A stretch of DNA of 64,000 nt from Bacteriovorax sp. BAL6_X (GTDB taxonomy: Bacteria; Bdellovibrionota; Bacteriovoracia; Bacteriovoracales; Bacteriovoracaceae), in NCBI RefSeq assembly GCF_000443995.1, contig NZ_AUMC01000010.1:248001-312000 (forward strand). Reading direction: 5' to 3'. The translations under genes were made by a program, and so were the position numbers. Each line of letters begins with the position of its first letter. The first letter of the stretch is position 1. The notes beneath the pieces are model-generated. The model was not told the DNA's origin and did not search any database. It saw only the letters and a program-made list of their open reading frames with translations. Shown piece after piece: positions 17,780-25,994 of this stretch.

Positions 17780-18363
17780 AAAATATCTTTATCTATCCAA
17801 CTGATACCGTATGGGGAATTGGTGGAAATCCATTTGAAATTGAAACATATGAGTTAATTGCTAAAATTAAGGGGACTTCTATAAATAAGCCCTTAAGTAT
17901 CTTAACAAATGATATACAGAATATAGTCCAAAACTTTCGTGGATCTGAAAGTTTAGATGAATTATTTGATGAGCTTTTTAAGTATCAAATTACAGTTGGT
18001 ATTCCTAAGGCCAGCTTGAAGATTAGCTTTCCATCAGGGCCATTTGATGAAACAAATTATATCTGTTTTCGCGTAATTCAAAATGAGATTATCGATGAAT
18101 GCATAAAGGATTTTCCTGGCTTTATAACTTCTACTAGTTTAAATCTAACTGGTGAAGATCCGATTAGTGACTCTGATGAGGCGAACCTCTTTTGGCAAAA
18201 GCATTGTCCAAAAACAAATTTTATTAGTTCTGAGTACTTAGTTCCAAGTGGTAAATCTTCGACAATTGTATTTATCTCTGGTCTTAGTGCAAAGATTATT
18301 CGTGAAGGTGAGGATATTCAAAATATTCTCAAAACTTTAGATAGGCATGGAATTAATTACTAA
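17776..18363 (+). CDS. Sua5/YciO/YrdC-domain protein
   Basis: Family members make threonylcarbamoyl-AMP for the t6A modification of tRNA, or are paralogues of unknown role. The N-terminal motif YPTDTVWGIG and KGTSINKPLSIL match the nucleotide-binding core, and TSTSLNLTGEDP-like residues near 125 (ITSTSLNLTG) match the S-x-N motif. At 195 residues it is the short, TsaC-like form. It overlaps the upstream frame by four bases and the downstream methyltransferase by 17, so these are cotranscribed. Confidence 0.83.
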   Translation: MKNIFIYPTDTVWGIGGNPFEIETYELIAKIKGTSINKPLSILTNDIQNIVQNFRGSESLDELFDELFKYQITVGIPKASLKISFPSGPFDETNYICFRVIQNEIIDECIKDFPGFITSTSLNLTGEDPISDSDEANLFWQKHCPKTNFISSEYLVPSGKSSTIVFISGLSAKIIREGEDIQNILKTLDRHGINY

Positions 18364-18970
18364 TTATTCTCAACCTGAGTTTTATCGTTTTTCACGTGAT
18401 TCAATTGAACTAGCAAATCTCGTCGTTAACTATCTTATTGAAAACTTTATTAGTCCTGGAAGAGTTGCAGACCTATGCTGTGGCAGTGGTGTTATCTCTC
18501 TTGAGATTCTTCAAAAAATAATGGATGACCCTTCTCTTAAGGTGAGCTCTATTGATTTCTATGAACGACAAGAGGATTACAGAAAGCACCTTGAAAATAA
18601 TATTGGCCAAGTAAGTGAATACTTTCCTAATACAGATTTCAATATCAATATTTGTAATATTCTAAAAGATTTAGAACAGTCTCAAGATCGATATGATCTA
18701 ATTGTAATGAATCCTCCTTACTTTCATCACGCCAGTGGCCGTTCACCAAAAGATGAAAGAACAAGAATTTGTCGAGAGTATAAGGATGGACAACTAAATG
18801 GCCTTTTGAGTAGAGGTGTTGAGCTTTTATCTGCTAATGGAAGACTCTTCTTTGTTTGCCGTGAGGATAAAGACAGCATCAGAGTTATTAAAGAGCTTTC
18901 ACTTAAGTATCGAGTTGAGAAGGTAAGTGAGGCCAGTGCCTTTTCAATCTACTTACTTCTTCGTTCGTAA
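18347..18970 (+). CDS. TrmN6-like N6-adenine methyltransferase
   Basis: SAM-dependent methyltransferase of 207 residues. The SAM-binding motif is VADLCCGSGVISLEIL (about 39-54) and the catalytic NPPY motif is in LIVMNPPYFH, as in enzymes methylating N6 of adenine in tRNA1(Val). Family membership is clear; the exact substrate is inferred. It overlaps the Sua5-like gene by 17 bases and its end overlaps the convergent dciA gene by 18. Confidence 0.8.
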   Translation: MELITNYSQPEFYRFSRDSIELANLVVNYLIENFISPGRVADLCCGSGVISLEILQKIMDDPSLKVSSIDFYERQEDYRKHLENNIGQVSEYFPNTDFNINICNILKDLEQSQDRYDLIVMNPPYFHHASGRSPKDERTRICREYKDGQLNGLLSRGVELLSANGRLFFVCREDKDSIRVIKELSLKYRVEKVSEASAFSIYLLLRS

Positions 18971-19495
18971 TTGAAAGTATAAAGACTTTAGTGATTCTTT
19001 AAGGTCCTTATCACCAATATCTCTAAACTCATTCTCTGCTGCCTGCATAATGGCCTTGTATTCGGGCGATTGAGGGTGAAGTCTATTTTCAACTTCTTTC
19101 TTTACTTGCTCTTTCTTAACAACGGCAGACTTCTTCTTTGTGAAATATTGATTATCAACTTGGAAGAATACTTTTGTGATATGGCCTTTTGTTTGTGGCA
19201 GAACATTACCAATCGATTTGATAATTTCTGTTTCCATATATTTTAGTTGTTGAGCATAGACAGGGTGAGAAGTTAAAATTGTCAGAGACTTGTGCTTAAG
19301 CTTTAGTGGAATTGTAAATTGTGAAAGTCTTGGACCAACAATTTTATCCCATGAATTTGACAGATCGAGGAAGTCAAAAAGATCCACACTTCCAAGTCCT
19401 TTTTTCTTTGGAGCATAGTTCTTGTAACGTGCTAATTGCCCGTCAGTATCAATATCTTTGAGGATGTCTTTGAGGTTTTTCACAGCATGCATCAT
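18953..19495 (-). CDS. dciA: DciA-like (DUF721) protein
   Basis: DciA loads or assists the replicative helicase DnaB at the origin. The 180-residue protein has the DUF721 core (about 48-110: SWDKIVGPRLSQFTIPLKL, then LTILTSHPVYAQQLKYME) plus a charged C-terminal tail. The start may be the first or second of two adjacent ATGs. It overlaps the convergent methyltransferase end. Assignment rests on the pattern; DUF721 members are divergent. Confidence 0.72.
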   Translation of the reverse strand: MMHAVKNLKDILKDIDTDGQLARYKNYAPKKKGLGSVDLFDFLDLSNSWDKIVGPRLSQFTIPLKLKHKSLTILTSHPVYAQQLKYMETEIIKSIGNVLPQTKGHITKVFFQVDNQYFTKKKSAVVKKEQVKKEVENRLHPQSPEYKAIMQAAENEFRDIGDKDLKESLKSLYFQLRTKK

Positions 19496-19560
19496 ATATT
19501 AAATAGGCTCTTACAGTCAAAGTAATAGACGATTCCATTAATCCTAGGCATATTAGTAAT

Positions 19561-20220
19561 ATGAAGTTTCTTATACTTATCAGCGTCCTTTTATTGAGCT
19601 CTTGTGCGGGGTATCGTTTTAGTGACTCAAGTAATCCGTTTGAAGCACAAGGTGTTCACAGTGTAACAGTTTTTGTTGTTAAGAATCACACGGGAATTAC
19701 TGGCCTTTCACAAATTTATACTGATCAAATTGTTGAAACCTTATCTTCATTTAGTAACTTAAGAGTTCGTACTGGAAAGAACTATCGCAGTGACGCTATT
19801 TTACTTGCTGAAATTACGAGTAAGAAAATGGCCGGTAAGGAAGTCAGAGAACAAGGTGATACCCTGATGAGTGATGATCAAAAGAATCAGCTTAGTGGGA
19901 ATAGGAATGCCTTCTATCTTTCAACTGAAGGTGCCTATGATTTTGAAGTTGAAGTTAGTGTCTTTAAAAAACCAAATTTTGAAGAAATTAAATTTTATGA
20001 ATCATTTTATAAATTAGATCATTCGCAATTTCCACGTAGTATCTTCTCAAAGAAGTTCTCAATCAATAGTTCATATATCATTGAAAATACTGTTGGAGGA
20101 ATCGATAGTTCTGCGCCTTTAAGAAGTGTTAAGAATAGAGGAACATTTAAAAAGTCTCTAGCAGATGATGCGAAGGATTTTGGAGAAGATTTTAGAGAGG
20201 TGCTTCTTTATGCCTTCTAA
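19561..20220 (+). CDS. lptE: LptE-like outer-membrane lipoprotein
   Basis: LptE plugs the LptD pore that inserts lipopolysaccharide in the outer membrane. A lipoprotein signal ends in LLSSC (Cys15) followed by AGYRF, the characteristic LptE N-terminus. SVTVFVVKNHTG and the following region fit the family, and 219 residues is a normal size. Its gene order lptE-holA-rpsT is conserved in many bacteria, which supports the call. No Shine-Dalgarno precedes the ATG. Confidence 0.78.
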   Translation: MKFLILISVLLLSSCAGYRFSDSSNPFEAQGVHSVTVFVVKNHTGITGLSQIYTDQIVETLSSFSNLRVRTGKNYRSDAILLAEITSKKMAGKEVREQGDTLMSDDQKNQLSGNRNAFYLSTEGAYDFEVEVSVFKKPNFEEIKFYESFYKLDHSQFPRSIFSKKFSINSSYIIENTVGGIDSSAPLRSVKNRGTFKKSLADDAKDFGEDFREVLLYAF

Positions 20221-21136
20221 AAAGCAAAGCTTTGAACTTAGCGGAATTGATAAGATTGTTTCTATTTTGGAAGCTTTTGAAGGTGTCTACCACTTAAGTG
20301 TCCCAGATGAATTTACCTCAAAAATTATTTGCGACAGTTTGGCCAAGAAAGCAAAAAAACTTTGGCCGCATGAGTTTAGTCTCGACTTTATTGAGCAAGA
20401 GCTTTTAGCTGGAGGTGGTTTATTTGGCCCTTCTGGCCCATTCATCATTATTGATGCTCAAGATATTAAGGCAAATGCATTCGAAACTTTTAATAATAAT
20501 CGTCATTTAATTAATGAATCGATTATTTTTATAACGAAGGGAAGGCTTCCAAAAGGTTTTCCAAAAGATGACTTAACATCACTTTCTTTAAGTGCTCCAA
20601 AGCCGTGGCACTTCGGCCAATACCTCGATGTATTCGCAAATTACTTTGGTTTTCAAATCTCACCACAAATTAAAAACTTTATCGAGAAGTCGGTTCCAGA
20701 TAATGCCAGTGACTATTTCAATTGTTGTCATATTCTTTCTCACCATGTTGATGAAAGGGGAGCAATCTCTCTTGAAAAGGCGAAATCATTAATTAAGGTT
20801 AAGAAGTTGGACTTCTTTGATCAGGCCGATCTATTCAATCAATCAAATCTTAAAAGGTTTTATTTAAACCTACTTCTAATTGAAGATGATTTTGGACTCT
20901 ATCTCGATTTTTTCCGTTCTTTTCAGGGGCATGTGAATAAGGTTATAGATCCTTCGTACTTGGCCGCTAAAAAGTCACCAAGTAAGTATGATAGGGGAAT
21001 TCAACTCGCTTCTCGTAAGTGGGGCTTTGATGAATTAATAGCTTTTCAGCAAAAGATGATTAATTTTGAGATTATGGCGAAATCTAAGGATTTTTGGTTA
21101 AGGGACTGTTTAAGAAGAGAATACTTAAGTATTTAG
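20210..21136 (+). CDS. holA: DNA polymerase III delta subunit-like protein
   Basis: HolA opens the sliding clamp within the clamp loader. The 308-residue protein is divergent but has the opening strand pattern (YHLSVPDE), a region equivalent to the delta N-terminal RecA-like fold (GPFIIIDAQDI, SIIFITKGRLPKGF) and a helical C-terminus. Position between lptE and rpsT is the typical one. The ATG at 20210 is chosen because AGAGG is 8-9 bases upstream and it overlaps the lptE stop by 11 bases; an earlier ATG at 20165 would lie deep inside lptE. Confidence 0.66.
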   Translation: MPSKKQSFELSGIDKIVSILEAFEGVYHLSVPDEFTSKIICDSLAKKAKKLWPHEFSLDFIEQELLAGGGLFGPSGPFIIIDAQDIKANAFETFNNNRHLINESIIFITKGRLPKGFPKDDLTSLSLSAPKPWHFGQYLDVFANYFGFQISPQIKNFIEKSVPDNASDYFNCCHILSHHVDERGAISLEKAKSLIKVKKLDFFDQADLFNQSNLKRFYLNLLLIEDDFGLYLDFFRSFQGHVNKVIDPSYLAAKKSPSKYDRGIQLASRKWGFDELIAFQQKMINFEIMAKSKDFWLRDCLRREYLSI

Positions 21137-21174
21137 AAGTATATTAAGAAATATTAAGAAGTAAGTACAAACAC

Positions 21175-21200
21175 AAAAAGCGGAGAAAAATCTCCGCTTT
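21175..21200 (-). terminator. Terminator after rpsT
   Basis: A 10-bp stem (AAAGCGGAGA / TCTCCGCTTT) with an AAAA loop gives CTTTTTG on the minus strand, 27 bases after the rpsT stop. It may also end holA transcripts from the other side. Confidence 0.82.
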
Positions 21201-21226
21201 CTATATATTCAAACTTTCGTAAAAGA

Positions 21227-21487
21227 TTAAAGTTTGTTGATTTGGCTAGCTAGTCTAGACGTTTTTCTACCAGCAGCGTTACCTTTGATAACACCATGCT
21301 TAGAAAGACGAGAAAGAAGCTTTTGTGCAGTTACTAGAAGAGATGATGCTTCTTCTTTTTTTCCTGCTTCAATAGCGTTTCTTACGTTCTTAACAGCTGA
21401 TTTAACAGCAGTTTTTCTTGCAGTATTTCTTTCGTTTCTAACAATTGATTGTCTAGATCTTTTCTTTGCAGATTTGTGGTTTGCCAC
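21227..21487 (-). CDS. rpsT: Ribosomal protein bS20
   Basis: Small-subunit primary rRNA-binding protein of 86 residues. MANHKSAKKRSRQ at the start and the lysine/alanine-rich helical body are diagnostic. The start codon is GTG, with AGGAG 7-8 bases upstream; a non-ATG start is also used in E. coli rpsT, where it helps autoregulation. A good sigma-70 promoter lies 50 bases upstream and a terminator follows. Confidence 0.96.
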   Translation of the reverse strand: MANHKSAKKRSRQSIVRNERNTARKTAVKSAVKNVRNAIEAGKKEEASSLLVTAQKLLSRLSKHGVIKGNAAGRKTSRLASQINKL

Positions 21488-21536
21488 AATCGACTCCTAC
21501 GTTTAACTTGTTCAACATCTAATTAATAAGCCCCTT

Positions 21537-21565
21537 TTTATAATCTGACTAGGGCCCTTTTGCAA
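21537..21565 (-). promoter_or_regulatory. Sigma-70 promoter for rpsT
   Basis: On the minus strand TTGCAA (21565-21560), a 17-base spacer and TATAAA (21542-21537) are followed by a G-rich discriminator (AAGGGG), about 50 bases before the rpsT start. Hexamer match and spacing are both good. Confidence 0.6.
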
Positions 21566-21714
21566 GGGAAAAGTTAAAATTACACGACAAGTCACTATTA
21601 TTTATTGAATGTACTAGGTTGGCCATAGGACCAAATAAGGCCCTATTTACCAGTAATTTAATGGACGATCCCTTTTAAATTAGGTACTTTCAATGCCAAT
21701 ACAAAGGAGACACA

Positions 21715-22560
21715 ATGATTAAACAAATTGCCGTTATTGGAGCAGGGCAAATGGGCCGTGGAATTGCTCAGGTTGCCGCCATGAATGACTATAAAGTTTT
21801 TATGTATGATATCTCGGCCGATGGCCTTGAGTTCGGCTACAACTTTATAAAAAAGCAATTAGACAAAGGTGTTACTAAAGGAAAGTGGGAGCAGTCATAT
21901 GTTGAGACAACTCTAGCAAACCTTACAGCAACTTCCGATATGGCCGATCTTAAGGATTGCGACTTATTCATTGAAGCTGCAACTGAAAACAAAGAAATTA
22001 AATTTAAAATCTTTAAGCAATTAGATGACATAGCAAAACCTGAAGCAATCCTTGCTTCAAACACTTCTTCAATTTCTATTACAGAAATTGCAGCTGCGAC
22101 TTCTCGTCCTGAAAAAGTTGCTGGAATGCACTTCATGAATCCAGTTCCTGTTATGAAGCTTGTTGAAACAATCACTGGTCTTGAGACAAGTGCAGAAACA
22201 ATCGATGCTGTTGAAGAAGCTGCTACTAAAATGGGAAAAACTGTTGTTCGTGCAGATGATGTAGCAGGCTTTGCTGTTAATAGAATTCTTATGCCGATGA
22301 TTAACGAAGCATTCTACACACTTTATGAAGGTGTTGCGCAAGCGAAGGGAATTGATGATGCCATGAAGCTTGGTTGTAACCAACCAATGGGACCACTTGA
22401 ACTTGCGGACTTTATTGGTCTTGATACTTGTCTTGCAATCATGGAAGTTCTTCACGATGGACTAGGTGATACAAAGTATCGTCCATGTCCACTTCTTAAG
22501 AAATATGTAACAGCTGGGCGTTTTGGACGTAAAGTTGGGAAGGGTGTTTATGAGTACTAA
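21715..22560 (+). CDS. 3-hydroxybutyryl-CoA dehydrogenase
   Basis: Oxidises L-3-hydroxyacyl-CoA (short chain) to the 3-oxo form with NAD. The Rossmann motif GAGQMGRG (9-16), the catalytic histidine region [15 protein letters not shown] and [12 protein letters not shown] are all present in 281 residues. AAAGGAG lies 6 bases before the ATG. It heads an operon with an enoyl-CoA hydratase and an acyl-CoA dehydrogenase, three consecutive steps of short-chain beta-oxidation or its reverse; a thiolase is not in this window. Confidence 0.95.
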   Translation: MIKQIAVIGAGQMGRGIAQVAAMNDYKVFMYDISADGLEFGYNFIKKQLDKGVTKGKWEQSYVETTLANLTATSDMADLKDCDLFIEAATENKEIKFKIFKQLDDIAKPEAILASNTSSISITEIAAATSRPEKVAGMHFMNPVPVMKLVETITGLETSAETIDAVEEAATKMGKTVVRADDVAGFAVNRILMPMINEAFYTLYEGVAQAKGIDDAMKLGCNQPMGPLELADFIGLDTCLAIMEVLHDGLGDTKYRPCPLLKKYVTAGRFGRKVGKGVYEY

Positions 22561-23341
22561 TTTTGAAACAATTGCATTTGAAAAAATGGGTGACTTTGGT
22601 GTTTTAAAAGTTAACCGTGAAAAGAAATATAATGCTCTTAACTCCCAAGTTCTTCATGAGCTAAAAGATTTTCTATCTTCGCTAAGTGAAGGTCATGATC
22701 TAAAGGGGATGATTTTCACTGGTGCTGGAGAGAAGGCTTTTATCGCCGGTGCAGATATTGCAGAAATGAGTGATATGAGTGTTGATGAAGGACATGACTT
22801 TTCAACTCTTGGCCAAGATGTAACGCTTCTACTAGAAGGTCTAAACATTCCAGTTATTGCTTGTGTAAATGGTTTTGCGCTTGGTGGCGGTTGTGAAATG
22901 GCCATGGCATGTGACTTTATCTACGCAACTAAGACTGCTGTATTTGGTCAACCAGAAGTTAAGTTAGGTCTCGTACCTGGTTTTGGTGGAACTCAAAGAC
23001 TTGCTAAGCTGATTGGTCGCAATCGTGCTAAAGAAATTATCTACACTGGACGTAATGTAGATATAAATGAAGCAAAAGAAATTGGTCTTGTTGTTCGCTC
23101 ATTTGAGACGCAACAAGAAATGCTTGATGAGGCAATGAATACTTTAGAAAGTATTGCTAAGAACTCACCAAATGCTATTGCAATTTCTAAACAAATTATG
23201 AATGAAGGTAATGACCTTACAATTGAACAAGGTCTAGATATTGAAGCACGCCACTTTGGTGATATTTTTTCTTCTTACGATATGAAAGAAGGGACTGCGG
23301 CTTTTGTTGAAAAAAGAAAACCTGTATTTAAAGGGGAATAA
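22550..23341 (+). CDS. Enoyl-CoA hydratase (crotonase family)
   Basis: Hydrates crotonyl-CoA-type enoyl esters. It shows the oxyanion-hole segments AGADIAEM and ALGGGCEMA, and the catalytic glutamates in GGCEMA and [18 protein letters not shown]. The ATG at 22550 overlaps the stop of the dehydrogenase by 11 bases and gives 263 residues, the family size; a start 27 bases upstream has poorer support. Cotranscribed with both neighbours. Confidence 0.94.
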   Translation: MSTNFETIAFEKMGDFGVLKVNREKKYNALNSQVLHELKDFLSSLSEGHDLKGMIFTGAGEKAFIAGADIAEMSDMSVDEGHDFSTLGQDVTLLLEGLNIPVIACVNGFALGGGCEMAMACDFIYATKTAVFGQPEVKLGLVPGFGGTQRLAKLIGRNRAKEIIYTGRNVDINEAKEIGLVVRSFETQQEMLDEAMNTLESIAKNSPNAIAISKQIMNEGNDLTIEQGLDIEARHFGDIFSSYDMKEGTAAFVEKRKPVFKGE

Positions 23342-23344
23342 TAA

Positions 23345-24484
23345 ATGATGTTAAGTGACTACCAAGAACTTAGAGACCTAGTTTCTAAATTTGCAGACAG
23401 TGAGGTTGCACCACTTGCTGCTTCTATTGATAAGAATGAAAAGATTCCAACTGAGCTTGTTGGTAAGCTTGGTGAAAATGGTTTTCTAGGTTCATATGTT
23501 CCTGAAGAATACGGTGGAGCGGGTATGGACTATGTTTCATACTCAATTATTGTTGAAGAGATTTCTCGTGCCTGTGCTTCAACTGGTGTTTTAATTTCGG
23601 CCCACACGTCTCTATGCGTTTACCCAATTTTAAGCTTTGGTAATGAAGAGCAAAAGAAAAAATATCTTCCAAAGCTTGCTTCAGGTGAGCATATTGGTTG
23701 TTTTTGCCTATCTGAACCAAACGCTGGAACAGATGCTGGTTCATTAACTACTTATGCAGAGGACAAGGGCGATTACTACGAGATTAGTGGGACAAAGAAC
23801 TTTATTACAAATGGTAAAGAAGCCAATATTGCAGTTGTTTTCGCAAAGACTTCAAAAACAGATAACTATAAAGGAATCTCTGCATTCATCGTTGAATGTG
23901 ATTCAGAAGGTTTCGAAGTTATGAAATGTGAAGAAAAGCTTGGGATCAAAGGATCTTCGACAGCTCAAATTGCATTCGATAAAGTAAGAGTTCCAAAAGA
24001 GAACTTACTTGGTGAATACGAAAAAGGTTTTAAGATTGCTATGAATACTCTTGATGGTGGCCGTATTGGTATTGCTGCTCAAGCACTAGGTATTGGTGAA
24101 GCAGCTTTCCGTTATGCTAAGCATTATTCAAATGAAAGAGTTCAGTTTGGAAAGCCATTACATGCTCTTCAAGCAATTCAGTTTAAACTTGCTGATATGA
24201 GTACTAAGCTTGCTGCGTCACGTCTTCTTATTTGGGAAGCATCTCGCAGAAAAGATAACGGTGAAGAATATTCACTACAATCAGCTCAAGCGAAGCTTTT
24301 TGCTGCTGAATCTGCAATGTGGATTACGACGCAAGCGATTCAGGTTTGTGGTGGTAATGGTTATACAAAAGAGTATCCGGTTGAGAGGTTCTTCCGTGAT
24401 GCTAAAATTACAGAAATTTATGAAGGGACTTCAGAGATTCAAAGAGTAGTTATTGCTGCTAATGAGCTTAAGAGCTTAAAGTAG
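23345..24484 (+). CDS. Short-chain acyl-CoA dehydrogenase
   Basis: FAD enzyme introducing the 2,3 double bond into short acyl-CoAs. Its 379 residues show FCLSEPNAGTDAGS (FAD/substrate binding), the C-terminal catalytic base Glu360 in EIYEGTSEIQR, and the QVCGGNGYTKEYPVER signature. The glutamate at this position is typical of the butyryl-CoA class. It starts 3 bases after the hydratase stop; two adjacent ATGs are possible starts. Electron transfer flavoprotein genes are not in the window. Confidence 0.95.
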   Translation: MMLSDYQELRDLVSKFADSEVAPLAASIDKNEKIPTELVGKLGENGFLGSYVPEEYGGAGMDYVSYSIIVEEISRACASTGVLISAHTSLCVYPILSFGNEEQKKKYLPKLASGEHIGCFCLSEPNAGTDAGSLTTYAEDKGDYYEISGTKNFITNGKEANIAVVFAKTSKTDNYKGISAFIVECDSEGFEVMKCEEKLGIKGSSTAQIAFDKVRVPKENLLGEYEKGFKIAMNTLDGGRIGIAAQALGIGEAAFRYAKHYSNERVQFGKPLHALQAIQFKLADMSTKLAASRLLIWEASRRKDNGEEYSLQSAQAKLFAAESAMWITTQAIQVCGGNGYTKEYPVERFFRDAKITEIYEGTSEIQRVVIAANELKSLK

Positions 24485-24558
24485 ATAGTTGTTCAATTGA
24501 AAGAGAAGTGATACGGTTTTAACTTGTTATGTTAAAGAAAATCTTGGAGAAAGTAGGC

Positions 24559-25593
24559 ATGGCCAAAAAAACTACTAAGAAGAAAACAGCTAAGAAAGCT
24601 GCGAAGAAAACTGCAAAAAAAGTTGCGAAGAAGACAGCTAAGAAAACTACAAAAAAAGCAGCTCCAAAGACAGCTAAAAAGACTGCTAAAAAAGTAGCTA
24701 AGAAAACAGCAAAGAAAGTTACAAAAAAGACTGCTAAAAAAGCGGCAAAAAAAGTAACTAAGAAAGCGGCCAAAAAAGTAGCCAAAAAGACAACTAAGAA
24801 AGCTGCCCCAAAAACAGCAAAAAAAGTAGCCAAGAAAGTTACAAAAAAGGCAGCTAAAAAAGTGACTAAAAAAGTAGCCAAGAAAACAACAAAAGCTTCA
24901 GCAAAGAAAGCAGCAAAGAAAGTGACTAAAGCACCTGCTAAGAAAGTTGCAAAGAAAACAACTAAAAAAGCTGCGGCAAAAACAACTGCTAAAAAAGCAA
25001 CGACGAAACCAACTAAAGCAAAAGCTAAGAAGGAAGAAGTTGTTGAAGAAGTAGTTGAGGTAGAGGAGGAAGCTGTTGAGCTTCAGCCAGAACTTTTTGA
25101 AGAAGAAGTAGAAGAGATTGAGGAAGCAATTATTCCTGAAGAGGAAGAGGTTGTTATTAAAAAGACTCCACTTCCATCGTCAGAAGAAGAGAAAGTAGAA
25201 GAAGTATTTAGGCTTGCAGAAACTTTAGACTACTTCCTTGGAGACACAGATGAGTGTTTAGCAAAGGGATGTGATAATCCTGCAACAACTGCTGGCTTCT
25301 GTCGTCTTCACTATATTGGATATTGGAAAGAGATCAAAAATAAAATCTCTATTCTTGAAGAAGGAATGCTTCAAAAATATGTAAAAGAGATTATTGGTAA
25401 ATATCCTGTAAAAGTAATCGATGAGGTCTTAAAGGATCTTAGTGACGATAAATCATTCGTTGATGTTCTTCGTGAGATGGATATCGAAGCGGATGAGAGC
25501 TTTGACGAAGTTGATGACATTGATGCAGAAGACGATCAAGATATCGCTTTCGAAACTAAGTCATCTGTTAAAGCTATTATGGACGAAGAATAG
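24559..25593 (+). CDS. Histone H1-like lysine/alanine-rich protein with Cys3His module
   Basis: Probably binds DNA through its first 155 residues, which consist of AKKxxKK-type repeats like the tails of histone H1 and AlgP. An acidic segment follows (about 160-215), then a compact C-terminal part with Cys233, Cys238, Cys248 and His251 (spacing C-x4-C-x9-C-x2-H), a possible zinc site, followed by helices. The start MAKKTT is preferred over an ATG 30 bases upstream since GGAG lies before it and the paralogue at 40073 begins likewise. It may compact the chromosome; this is inferred from composition only. Confidence 0.85.
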   Translation: MAKKTTKKKTAKKAAKKTAKKVAKKTAKKTTKKAAPKTAKKTAKKVAKKTAKKVTKKTAKKAAKKVTKKAAKKVAKKTTKKAAPKTAKKVAKKVTKKAAKKVTKKVAKKTTKASAKKAAKKVTKAPAKKVAKKTTKKAAAKTTAKKATTKPTKAKAKKEEVVEEVVEVEEEAVELQPELFEEEVEEIEEAIIPEEEEVVIKKTPLPSSEEEKVEEVFRLAETLDYFLGDTDECLAKGCDNPATTAGFCRLHYIGYWKEIKNKISILEEGMLQKYVKEIIGKYPVKVIDEVLKDLSDDKSFVDVLREMDIEADESFDEVDDIDAEDDQDIAFETKSSVKAIMDEE

Positions 25594-25630
25594 CGTCATT
25601 GTTTGCCCACAGGCAAACTATTGGACGCTA
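25591..25630 (+). other. Two-tier stem-loop at the end of the histone-like gene
   Basis: The inner hairpin GTTTGCC / GGCAAAC (25601-25607, 25612-25618) with a CACA loop is enclosed by TAGCGTC (25591-25597) pairing with GACGCTA (25624-25630). The structure begins on the stop codon. No T-run follows, so it may act as an mRNA 3'-end stabiliser or as part of a larger RNA. Confidence 0.5.
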
Positions 25631-25665
25631 TGCTAGCTCCCCAATCTTTAGCTAAAAAATTATTT

Positions 25666-25696
25666 CAACAAGCCGGGTTCAAGCCCGGCTTTGTTG
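25666..25696. other. GC-rich hairpin downstream of the histone-like gene
   Basis: AAGCCGGG and CCCGGCTT pair around a TTCAAG loop, and the stem extends through CAACA and TGTTG with one bulge. No uridine run follows on either strand, so it is at best a weak or factor-dependent terminator. Confidence 0.45.
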
Positions 25697-25724
25697 CCTC
25701 AGGAGCAAAAAAACTTTGCACTTA

Positions 25725-25911
25725 GCGACACTTTAGCGAAGCTAAAGTTAGCAAAAACTATCTCATATAACCAAGAGCGACACTTTAGCGAAGCTAAAGT
25801 TAGCAAAAACTATCTCATATAACCAAGAGCGACACTTTAGCGAAGCTGAAGTTAGCAAAAACTATCTCATATAACCAAGAGCGACTCTTTAGCGAAGTGA
25901 AAGTTAGCAAG
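25725..25911 (+). repeat. 52-bp tandem repeat with internal hairpin, about 3.6 copies
   Basis: Units begin at 25725, 25777, 25829 and 25881; the first two are identical, the third differs by one base and the fourth is partial and divergent. Each starts GCGACACTTTAGCGAAGCTA and holds an 8-bp inverted repeat ACTTTAGC-GAA-GCTAAAGT. The change in unit 3 (GCTGAAGT) keeps pairing as G-T/U. No gene is found in this 400-base stretch (25594-25994). The unit has no spacer-repeat alternation, so it is not CRISPR. Confidence 0.9.
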
Positions 25912-25967
25912 AAACCCCAGTTGTATTGGAAGTAGGATATAGTGCAGTGCTTACGTAAAAGTCTGCT

Positions 25968-25993
25968 GGAACCTAAAGAAGGAACCTAAAGAA
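25968..25993 (+). repeat. 13-bp direct tandem duplication
   Basis: GGAACCTAAAGAA occurs twice back to back, directly before the stop of the convergent exported protein gene. It looks like a recent slippage event and carries no obvious function. Confidence 0.8.
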
Positions 25994-25994
25994 A

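Noticed and set aside
20165-20209. Earlier ATG for the HolA-like gene
   Set aside because: It would lie 55 bases inside lptE without ribosome site; the ATG at 20210 has AGAGG at proper distance.
21658-21858. Minus-strand 66-residue frame over the start of the hydroxyacyl-CoA dehydrogenase
   Set aside because: It covers the clear Rossmann-fold start and ribosome site of the plus-strand gene and has no support of its own.
24519-24881. Minus-strand 120-residue hydrophobic frame over the first histone-like gene
   Set aside because: The same antisense artefact of Lys/Ala repeats; it also covers the true start and ribosome site of the plus-strand gene.
25725-25911. CRISPR array
   Set aside because: The units are contiguous 52-bp copies without unique spacers, and no cas gene is nearby.
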